Under the pieces are notes generated by a model. It searched no databases. It was not told where the DNA came from and saw only the letters and a list, made by a program, of their open reading frames with translations. From Candidatus Nitrosopelagicus sp. (GTDB lineage Archaea; Thermoproteota; Nitrososphaeria; Nitrososphaerales; Nitrosopumilaceae), in assembly GCA_012964965.1 (NCBI GenBank), contig DTTB01000134.1, forward strand, positions 1 to 6,749: 6,749 bases of DNA. Direction: 5' to 3'. How positions within the stretch are numbered: the stretch's first letter is position 1; each line of letters starts with the position of its first letter. Below, piece after piece: positions 1 through 5,706 of this stretch. A program made the position numbers and the translations under genes.

Positions 1-32
1 ACAAATACTGTAATAATTCTTAAAACTATAGC

Positions 33-116
33 ATAATCGAAAATCGTATCATTTTAACAAACATCGCCTAATTTAGTATCAAAAATATCTAATTAAGACG
101 ATTCTAGTACGATTAT
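33..116. repeat. Inverted and direct short repeats upstream of the lysS promoter
   Basis: ATAATCG at 33-39 is the exact reverse complement of CGATTAT at 110-116. ACGATT also occurs twice in direct orientation at 98-103 and 109-114, 11 bp apart (one helical turn), and its complement AATCGT lies at 42-47. The downstream copies end just before the TATA-like element at 118. Such spacing fits a regulator site, but the stretch is very AT-rich and short repeats arise there by chance. No regulator can be named. Apart from this, 1-117 shows no gene, tRNA or structured RNA that I can recognise. Confidence 0.25.
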
Positions 117-117
117 C

Positions 118-128
118 TTTATATTAAT
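118..128 (+). promoter_or_regulatory. TATA-like element of the lysS-lysW-lysX-lysK-dphB transcript
   Basis: TTTATATTAAT resembles the archaeal TATA box (TTTAWATA type). Its centre lies about 30 nt before the lysS ATG at 152. Archaeal transcription usually starts about 25 nt after the TATA centre, so the mRNA would begin within a few bases of the ATG and be leaderless or nearly so. This agrees with the absence of any GGAGG-like ribosome site before lysS. It is the only convincing promoter before the five-gene block. The BRE is not clear. Confidence 0.5.
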
Positions 129-151
129 CTATAATTCTAACGAATATAGCG

Positions 152-1339
152 ATGAATGATCCGAATTATTATGCAATGGAATACAACTCCGTTGGAAAGG
201 AGCCTAAGAGAATACGAATCCTAGATTCTACACTAAGGGAAGGTGAACAACATCCAGGTGTTTCATTCACGGTTAAGCAAAGAATTCAGATTGCCTGGGA
301 GCTTGATTACTTTGGTGTTGATCAGATTGAGATATCACCTATCATTTCTCCTGATCATGCTGAAGCAACCAAAACGATCATCAAACAAGGATTAAAGGCT
401 GACATTGTAGCACACGGAAGAGCATTAAAGGAGGACATTGACGTTTCGTTAAAATGTGATGCATCTTGGGTTGCCGCATATCTTGGAATATCTGATATTC
501 ATCTCAAAGATAAGTTAAGAATTTCCAGAGATGAAGCGCTGAATAGGGCGATAAAAACTGTCGAGTATGCAAAATCACATGGTTTGAAAATTAGATTCAC
601 TGTAGAAGATGGAAGCAGGGCAGATCCACAGTTCTTAATCAGTGTGTGCAAGGCAATAGAGGAGGCAGGTGTGGACAGAATCAGTCTTACTGATACTGTG
701 GGAATTTTAAGACCTTTAGGTATGTATAATTTTGTTAAAATGGTTCATTCTGAAGTTAGTGTCCCACTTGATGCACATGTTCATAATGACATTGGATTTG
801 CATTGGCAAATGCATTTGCTGCATGTGATGCTGGTGTTGATCAAATACATACAACTATTGATGGAATTGGTGAAAGAACAGGAATTCCATCTCTTGCAGA
901 AACTGCGGTGGCACTTCACTATTTGTACAAATCACCAAATGATTTCAGGCTTGACATGTTGGCTGATCTTTCAAGAGTGATTGAACAATACACAAACATA
1001 AAACCATATGACTCAAAGCCAATTGTTGGCTCCTCAGCCTACAAGCATAAGGCTGGAACACATCTTGCTGCGGTTTTGAAAAATCCAGCTGCATATGAAC
1101 CAATTACACCTAGAGACGTTGGGAATAGACGAAGGATTGTATTCGGCGAGCTAGCTGGTAAGACTGGTGCAGGACACCTTATGACTGTCTTAGGCCTGAA
1201 AAAAGATGCTGCGAGTGCAAAAAGTATTGCTAAAGGTTTGAAAAACCTTAGAATGGGTGACCTTCTCGAGATTCCACTCGAGGACAAAACAGAAAGAAAG
1301 ATAATTAATGATGAAAAAGTGAGGAAATCTAGAAAATGA
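152..1339 (+). CDS. lysS: Homocitrate synthase (LysS/AksA/NifV-like)
   Basis: Predicted to condense 2-oxoglutarate with acetyl-CoA to homocitrate, the first step of the 2-aminoadipate lysine route, in the cytoplasm. The 395-aa protein is a DRE-TIM metallolyase. The signature DSTLREGEQ lies at residues 25-33 (R29, E30 and Q33 are the expected catalytic or metal residues). HVHND is at 209-213, with metal ligands H209 and H211, and GIGERTG is at 238-244. YKHKAGTHL at 297-305 resembles the C-terminal active-site segment of homocitrate synthases. The 395-aa length leaves no room for the leucine-sensing C-terminal domain of LeuA isopropylmalate synthases. The start is the ATG at 152. M9 (176) is also possible, because conservation begins only near residue 19. 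The gene overlaps lysW by 4 nt (ATGA), which ties it to lysine synthesis. Isopropylmalate or citramalate synthase cannot be excluded from sequence alone, but the neighbours argue for homocitrate. Confidence 0.8.
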   Translation: MNDPNYYAMEYNSVGKEPKRIRILDSTLREGEQHPGVSFTVKQRIQIAWELDYFGVDQIEISPIISPDHAEATKTIIKQGLKADIVAHGRALKEDIDVSLKCDASWVAAYLGISDIHLKDKLRISRDEALNRAIKTVEYAKSHGLKIRFTVEDGSRADPQFLISVCKAIEEAGVDRISLTDTVGILRPLGMYNFVKMVHSEVSVPLDAHVHNDIGFALANAFAACDAGVDQIHTTIDGIGERTGIPSLAETAVALHYLYKSPNDFRLDMLADLSRVIEQYTNIKPYDSKPIVGSSAYKHKAGTHLAAVLKNPAAYEPITPRDVGNRRRIVFGELAGKTGAGHLMTVLGLKKDAASAKSIAKGLKNLRMGDLLEIPLEDKTERKIINDEKVRKSRK

Positions 1340-1503
1340 CCAATTGCCCTGAATGTGATGCGAACATTACTGTCCCTGAGGATGCTGTTGAAGGCGAGAT
1401 TGTAACATGTGCAGAATGTGGAGCTAGCTTTGAGCTGACAAAAACTTCTGGTGGATTTGAGTTAAAACCAGCTCAAACCGTCGGAGAGGACTGGGGGCAG
1501 TGA
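1336..1503 (+). CDS. lysW: LysW amino-group carrier protein, with C-terminal Gln
   Basis: A 55-aa acidic protein. It is the carrier whose C-terminal residue holds the amino group of 2-aminoadipate (or glutamate) during lysine (or ornithine) synthesis. Its start ATG at 1336 overlaps the lysS stop (ATGA). The start MTNCPECDAN shows the first zinc-knuckle pair, C4 and C7. The second pair, C25 and C28, is in CAECGA. The tail is VGEDWGQ. The EDWG part is the carrier hallmark of LysW, but the family is known for ending in Glu (EDWGE), whose side-chain carboxylate forms the isopeptide bond. Here the last codon is CAG (1498-1500), Gln. It overlaps lysX by 4 nt (GTGA). Size, zinc ribbon and position before lysX make the identity firm. 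Only the terminal residue is odd. A single C-to-G difference at 1498 would restore Glu without disturbing the overlap. Confidence 0.93.
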   Translation: MTNCPECDANITVPEDAVEGEIVTCAECGASFELTKTSGGFELKPAQTVGEDWGQ

Positions 1504-2348
1504 CCTCTACGATCACTGTTCTTTATGATACAATCCGTCTCGAAGAAAAACTGCTGATTGAAGCTGCAAAAAAGAACGATATTTCTATAGAGATGGTTGA
1601 TTGTAAAAAACTGTTTATCAATTTGAATGAAAATTCACAGAACTTTCAGAATGTTTTGCAACGTTGTGTGAGTTATTATCGGAATATACACTCAACCGCA
1701 GCGCTGGAGGGTCTTGGAGCCAGAGTAGTAAATAGTCTAAACACGGGAATTCTAGCTGGTAACAAGCTTTTCACACATATGTTATTACAGAAAGCGGGAA
1801 TTCCTACACCTGACGCAGTGATTGCCTTTTCAAAAGAGGCAGCTATTGAATCACTAGAAAAAAACGGATATCCAAAGATTATCAAGCCGACTGTTGGCAG
1901 TTGGGGCAGAATGGTATCAAAATTGAACGACAAAGATTCAGCTGAGGGTGTTATCGAATCAAGAGAATCTATGCATCCAATATACCGAATGTATTTCCTA
2001 GAAGAGTTTGTACCAAGACCGCCAAGAGACATTCGTGCTATAGTAATAGGTGATAATGTAGCTGCTGCAATTTACAGAAATACAGATGGTGTTAATTGGA
2101 AAACAAATACTCACTTAGGTGGCTCGGCGGAAACATGTGAAGTTTCAAACGAGTTGGAGGATGTTTGCATAAAAGCTAAAAATACGGTTAAAGGAGAAAT
2201 TGTTGGTGTTGATCTAATGGAAAGTGACGACAAGGGATTAGTAGTTCATGAGATTAACAATACAACTGAATTTAGAAATGTCGTAAGAGTGACTGGTGTT
2301 GACATTCCAACTCAAATGTTGAATTATGTAAAAAATTTGGTAAAGTAA
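1500..2348 (+). CDS. lysX: LysX, LysW--2-aminoadipate ligase (ATP-grasp)
   Basis: Uses ATP to join the amino group of 2-aminoadipate to the C-terminal side chain of LysW, protecting it for the following steps. It has 282 aa, normal for the RimK-like ATP-grasp LysX/ArgX family. Visible features are an N-terminal domain (about 1-90), then IIKPTVGSWGRMV (127-139) with nucleotide-binding K129 and the glycine-rich loop, DIR at 177-179, GGSA at 208-210, and Mg ligands D238, E251 and N253 in the segment VHEINNTTEF. The C-terminal VTGVDIP (264-270) is typical of LysX. The start is GTG at 1500, overlapping the lysW stop. The next in-frame ATG (codon 32) would remove the first strand of the fold. Some archaea have separate LysX (aminoadipate) and ArgX (glutamate), others one dual enzyme. 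I cannot decide between these from the motifs. A lysS neighbour favours lysine. Confidence 0.9.
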   Translation: MTSTITVLYDTIRLEEKLLIEAAKKNDISIEMVDCKKLFINLNENSQNFQNVLQRCVSYYRNIHSTAALEGLGARVVNSLNTGILAGNKLFTHMLLQKAGIPTPDAVIAFSKEAAIESLEKNGYPKIIKPTVGSWGRMVSKLNDKDSAEGVIESRESMHPIYRMYFLEEFVPRPPRDIRAIVIGDNVAAAIYRNTDGVNWKTNTHLGGSAETCEVSNELEDVCIKAKNTVKGEIVGVDLMESDDKGLVVHEINNTTEFRNVVRVTGVDIPTQMLNYVKNLVK

Positions 2349-2350
2349 AA

Positions 2351-3475
2351 ATGGAATCTCATTTCACTCTCACAGAACGATTTGCAGTAAAGACTTTAGA
2401 GAAGGCTTTGAAAATTTACACACCATCACTTCGTGAAAAAGGTTTAGCTGAATTTCTTGCAGACAAATGCGATGATCTGGGTTTTAATGACGTACATACG
2501 GACGAAGTGGGAAATATAATTGCCACAAAAGGTTCTGGTTCACCCCGAATTCTTTTCTGTGGGCATATGGATACAGTACCTGGTAGAATTAGGGTTAGAA
2601 AAGAAGGTGATTATCTCTTTGGTAGAGGTTCATCTGATGCTAAGGGTCCTCTTATTGCCATGCTATTTGCTGCTGCGAGTGCACAAGAAAAAAGTGGTAC
2701 AGTTATGTTTGTTGGAGCTGTTGATGAAGAAGGGAATGCTACAGGAATTAAGAGTTTGGTTAAAAACAAACCTAAAGTAGATTATGCGATTTTCGGTGAA
2801 CCAAGTGGTATAAACCATGTTACAATTGCTTACAAGGGACGTATTGCTATTAATCTAAAAATTAATGTTAAAAGCAGTGCTCATGCAAGTGCTCCTTGGC
2901 TAGCAAAAAACGCAATAGAAGAATCAACATTATTTACTCGTGAAATTAAAAGATCATTAGAATCTGAGCAAGGGCATAAAAAGAAGGGAATGCAATTGAC
3001 TGCCACTGTCACAGAAATAAAAGGTGGTCTAAGCCATAATGTTACTCCTCAAGAATGTAATTCAACGTTAGATGTCAGAATACCAGTAGATATGAATTGC
3101 CAGATGGTCGAAGAAAAAATTTCCAAGGCAGTTAACGAAGTTGCAGAAAAACAAAAAGTTGAGGCATTTTATTCTATTATAGATGAAACCGAGCCTTTTG
3201 AAGCGGACCATAATTCTTCACTTGTAAGAGCACTTACTCTAGGTATTTTAGATATAGAGAAGAAAAGACCTATGCTGATAAGAAAAACTGGAACCGGTGA
3301 CATGAATGTAATAGGCAATCAGCTAAAAATTCCAGTTGTAACTTTTGGTCCTGGTGATCCACATGCCGCACATACTATTGACGAAAAAATTTCAATTAAT
3401 GAGTACCTGCATGGAATAGAAATACTGAAAAGAACCATAGAGCATTTAAAGCGACTACACGATAAAACCAAGTAA
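2351..3475 (+). CDS. lysK: LysK, LysW-lysine (ornithine) hydrolase, M20 family
   Basis: Releases lysine from LysW-gamma-lysine (and, in archaea that use the carrier for arginine too, ornithine), the last step of the pathway. The 374-aa protein is an M20-type metallohydrolase. GHMDTVPG (71-78) gives metal ligand H72 with D74. GRGSSDAKGP (91-100) gives bridging D96. DEEGNATG (125-132) gives the general base E126 and ligand E127. GEPSG (149-153) gives ligand E150. H341 in HAAHTIDE is the last ligand. The lid or dimerisation domain spans about residues 160-275. All expected metal residues are present, so the enzyme should be active. It begins 2 nt after lysX, and its stop shares one base with the dphB start (TAATG). 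DapE or acetylornithine deacetylase are related alternatives. Direct linkage to lysW-lysX makes LysK the best call. Confidence 0.9.
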   Translation: MESHFTLTERFAVKTLEKALKIYTPSLREKGLAEFLADKCDDLGFNDVHTDEVGNIIATKGSGSPRILFCGHMDTVPGRIRVRKEGDYLFGRGSSDAKGPLIAMLFAAASAQEKSGTVMFVGAVDEEGNATGIKSLVKNKPKVDYAIFGEPSGINHVTIAYKGRIAINLKINVKSSAHASAPWLAKNAIEESTLFTREIKRSLESEQGHKKKGMQLTATVTEIKGGLSHNVTPQECNSTLDVRIPVDMNCQMVEEKISKAVNEVAEKQKVEAFYSIIDETEPFEADHNSSLVRALTLGILDIEKKRPMLIRKTGTGDMNVIGNQLKIPVVTFGPGDPHAAHTIDEKISINEYLHGIEILKRTIEHLKRLHDKTK

Positions 3476-4512
3476 TGTTATGGTTTGTTGGACTAGGCGT
3501 ATCTGGACCTGACTCGATTCCAAAAGAAGTTGGAAAAATTATTCAAAAAGCAGATTTGGTATATCTAGAATCATTTACGAGCCCAATTTACAAAGAGCAT
3601 GAAGAAGATATTAAAAATCTGGTTAATGGGAATTTCAAAATTGCAAAAAGATGGTTGGTGGAAGATGGACAAGAAATTCTTAAGGCAGCCAAAAATTCCA
3701 CTGTAATCTTATTATCTTACGGGGATCCATACATAGCTACAACACACATAGAACTTAGAACTAGAGCTAAACTAGAAAACATAGAAACAAAAACTGCTCA
3801 TTCTGCCTCTGTGATAACATCAATGATAGGAGAGGTAGGGTTGCAATTTTACAAAGTTGGAAGAATTGTAACTATAATGAGCGAAAAAAAATCTATAACA
3901 ACACCATATAAAATAATTTTCAAGAATTTGATAGAGGGAATACATTCAGTAATATTATTAGAATATAATCAGGATGAAAATTTTTTTCTTGATCCCAAGG
4001 ATGCCATCTTGAGCCTGCTGGATGCTGAAAAGGAACAAAAACGAAATGTTGTAAATGAGAACACATTTGCGGTTGTTGTATCTAGGATTGGATTAAAAAC
4101 ACAAAAAATCACATCTGGAAAATTCACTAATCTACTTAAAACTAACTTTGGCGAACCACCACATAGCATAATCATTACAGGAAAACTACATTTTACAGAA
4201 TCAGATGCGATCAGTGTATTAACAGAATGTTTAGACAAACCATTAGATAATTCAAGTAGAATTAAGAGTGTTTCAATCCAAATGATTGAAAAATATGTTC
4301 CGCTGGTTAGAGAAGCATTAGAAGAGATTAAGCCATTTTATAATGATTCAAAAGAGTTTTGTGAAATATTGCAAAACGCCGAGCTATACATTAATGATGC
4401 AGAAGATTTTCTCAAACAGGGAAAGGATGAAAATGCAGTTTTGAGTATTGGTTATGCTGACGGTCTAGTTGATGCATTAAGAATGGCAAAAGGCATAGAC
4501 CCTAAAATGTAA
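3475..4512 (+). CDS. dphB: Diphthine synthase DphB fused to a DUF357-like C-terminal domain
   Basis: The first ~255 residues match diphthine synthase (Dph5/DphB), the SAM-dependent enzyme that methylates the modified histidine of elongation factor 2 on the way to diphthamide. The N-terminus MLWFVGLGVSGPDS is the usual start of the family. YGDP (82-85) is the methyltransferase substrate and SAM loop, and GEPPHSIIITGKLHF (226-240) is the conserved C-terminal segment of the family. Archaeal DphB is normally about 250-270 aa, but this protein has 345. Residues ~265-340 form a predicted all-helical extension with NAELYINDAEDFLKQG (301-316) and IGYADGLVDALR (325-336). This pattern resembles the small archaeal domain DUF357, of unknown function. 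There is no stop or frameshift between the parts. The ATG overlaps the lysK stop by one base, so dphB is probably transcribed with the lysine genes. Confidence 0.88.
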   Translation: MLWFVGLGVSGPDSIPKEVGKIIQKADLVYLESFTSPIYKEHEEDIKNLVNGNFKIAKRWLVEDGQEILKAAKNSTVILLSYGDPYIATTHIELRTRAKLENIETKTAHSASVITSMIGEVGLQFYKVGRIVTIMSEKKSITTPYKIIFKNLIEGIHSVILLEYNQDENFFLDPKDAILSLLDAEKEQKRNVVNENTFAVVVSRIGLKTQKITSGKFTNLLKTNFGEPPHSIIITGKLHFTESDAISVLTECLDKPLDNSSRIKSVSIQMIEKYVPLVREALEEIKPFYNDSKEFCEILQNAELYINDAEDFLKQGKDENAVLSIGYADGLVDALRMAKGIDPKM

Positions 4513-4524
4513 TTGAACGATGCG

Positions 4525-4532
4525 TTAAAAAG
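4525..4532 (+). promoter_or_regulatory. Weak TATA-like element before ribL
   Basis: TTAAAAAG is centred about 28 nt before the ribL ATG, within the 44-nt gap after dphB. This is the right place for a leaderless archaeal promoter. The match is weak, and ribL could equally be read through from the upstream block. The gap holds no Shine-Dalgarno-like sequence. Confidence 0.25.
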
Positions 4533-4556
4533 TAGAAAAATACTGAGTGACTAACA

Positions 4557-5009
4557 ATGGATCGAAAAAAATTATCAGCATCAAAAAAAATTGTGTTAGC
4601 TGGAGGAGTTTTTGACATAATTCATCCTGGACATATACATACGCTTAATGCTGCAAAAGCTTTAGGCGATGTCTTGGTGGTAGCAATTGCTACTGACAAA
4701 ACTGCCCAAAAGATGAAAAAAAGACCGCCGTTACATAATCAAGAATTAAGACGTGAGCTAGTTAGCTGCTTATCCATGGTTGATATTGCCATGATTGGTC
4801 ATGAAGAGGATATTTTTGAAACAGTGAAGGAGGTAAAACCCAATATCATTGTATTAGGGTATGATCAAGTCCATCAGGATAAATTCATTGCTGACGGATG
4901 TAAACGGATTAACCTTGATGTTGAGATAGTAAGACTGCAATCTCCGGTGCCTGAACTATCAAGCTCAGATATCGAACGAAAATATGGAAAGGATATTCAT
5001 GATCTGTAG
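4557..5009 (+). CDS. ribL: Archaeal FAD synthase (RibL-like FMN adenylyltransferase)
   Basis: Predicted to transfer AMP from ATP to FMN, giving FAD. The 150-aa protein is a cytidylyltransferase-like nucleotidyltransferase. GGVFDIIHPGH (16-26) contains the HxGH motif (H23, H26) for nucleotide binding. GYDQ (101-104) and the SSSDI segment (135-139), the equivalent of ISSTxI, complete the active site. Length fits the archaeal RibL family (about 150 aa). The ATG at 4557 is the only reasonable start: in-frame stops lie just upstream (4533 and 4548). Glycerol-3-phosphate cytidylyltransferase is the main alternative, since the family is shared. The facing riboflavin kinase gene, 4 nt away, supports the FAD synthase role. 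Confidence 0.83.
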   Translation: MDRKKLSASKKIVLAGGVFDIIHPGHIHTLNAAKALGDVLVVAIATDKTAQKMKKRPPLHNQELRRELVSCLSMVDIAMIGHEEDIFETVKEVKPNIIVLGYDQVHQDKFIADGCKRINLDVEIVRLQSPVPELSSSDIERKYGKDIHDL

Positions 5010-5013
5010 TTCA

Positions 5014-5700
5014 CTATGAGGTAGGGATTAAAATTTTAATCCTGACTTTGGAGCCAGTTTTCAGACCAGCAGTTTTGCGTAAATTCATTTTTGATATTAA
5101 TTCTATTACCGAATTGTCATGATGTGTTCTTTCAAGACGGATTAATTCACAATTGATAGAATTGTTTAGTTTAGCATGAAAACATTTTGCCCAACCATAT
5201 GTTCTTTTCCCGTCAGAAAATGGATCTATCATGATACCTTCAAGATCAGCAAGTTGTTGAACTACCTGTGAATCACGCTGCTGATTTAATTTAATATTTA
5301 ACGTACCTGGAAAAGGAATGTAATTAATTTTTGATTTAAATTGCTTGGTGTAGCCTTTCAATGACATATAGTAAGATCCTTCACCAAATCCAGAAACCAC
5401 TGAACCCTTCAATTCCATATTATAGGTGGTTGCTCCTAAGCTAGAACTTAAAATTGAATTGAGTTTAACAAGTTCAGAATAACCCTTATGGGTGATTTTA
5501 ACAGAAATTTTTCTACCTTCCATTAATCTTTCAATAAAACCATTGTTTTCTAATTCCAAAAGATATATCGAAGCAGCCTGTTGAGATTTTTTTATGCTTT
5601 TCCCAAGAGAGGATGTTGTGATATGAACAAAGTTGTATCTTGCTCCTTTAGATAATAACTGGGTTAAAGTTAGAATCTGTTGAATTTTCAGATCAGACAT
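5014..5700 (-). CDS. rbkR: CTP-dependent riboflavin kinase with N-terminal winged-helix domain (RbkR type)
   Basis: The C-terminal part (about 92-228) is the archaeal riboflavin kinase RibK, which makes FMN using CTP. It shows GSVVSGFGEGSYYMSL (99-114), PFPGTLNIKL (129-138) with the conserved PGTLN, and LERTHHDNSVIELI (189-202). The N-terminal ~88 residues look like a winged helix-turn-helix, with a likely recognition helix around 38-52 and a wing around 57-70. RibK alone is about 130-140 aa. The 228-aa two-domain form corresponds to RbkR, described in archaea as a riboflavin kinase that also represses or activates riboflavin genes. Whether this copy binds DNA is inferred. It starts 6 nt after the dnaG stop, so it is likely the second gene of that transcript. 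It ends 4 nt from the ribL stop. No Shine-Dalgarno sequence is visible. Confidence 0.87.
   Translation of the reverse strand: MSDLKIQQILTLTQLLSKGARYNFVHITTSSLGKSIKKSQQAASIYLLELENNGFIERLMEGRKISVKITHKGYSELVKLNSILSSSLGATTYNMELKGSVVSGFGEGSYYMSLKGYTKQFKSKINYIPFPGTLNIKLNQQRDSQVVQQLADLEGIMIDPFSDGKRTYGWAKCFHAKLNNSINCELIRLERTHHDNSVIELISKMNLRKTAGLKTGSKVRIKILIPTS
5025..5042. repeat. Perfect 18-bp palindrome at the ribL/rbkR convergence
   Basis: GGATTAAAATTTTAATCC is fully self-complementary over 18 bp. It begins 16 nt after the ribL stop and lies inside the last codons of rbkR. As RNA from either strand it could fold into a 7-bp stem with an AAUU loop. As DNA it could be a dimeric-protein site. No U-run follows directly on the + strand; the nearest T5 is at 5088-5092. 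Possible roles are 3' end formation for ribL or an operator. The sequence is certain, the role is not. Confidence 0.7.
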
Positions 5701-5706
5701 TAAAGA

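Noticed and set aside
1264..1281. CTCGAG occurs twice, 12 bp apart, near the end of lysS.
   Set aside because: Both copies encode part of the ordinary protein sequence (LEIPLE). Two hexamers in coding DNA are not evidence of a site.
716..1287. Open frames on both strands inside lysS (for example 1039-1287 minus and 732-980 plus).
   Set aside because: They lie wholly within a well-supported gene, have Cys-, Phe- or Met-rich compositions typical of shadow translations, and resemble no protein I recognise.
1491..1503. The G5 run at the end of lysW could allow a -1 frameshift producing a LysW-LysX fusion.
   Set aside because: LysX is in the -1 frame relative to lysW, but LysW must have a free C-terminus to act as carrier, no good slippery heptamer or downstream structure is evident, and the GTGA overlap explains the arrangement by ordinary translational coupling.
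5586..5592. A T-run inside rbkR that could act as an archaeal terminator.
   Set aside because: It lies in the coding sequence well upstream of the gene's 3' end and encodes the lysines of the winged-helix region, so it is explained by codon use.
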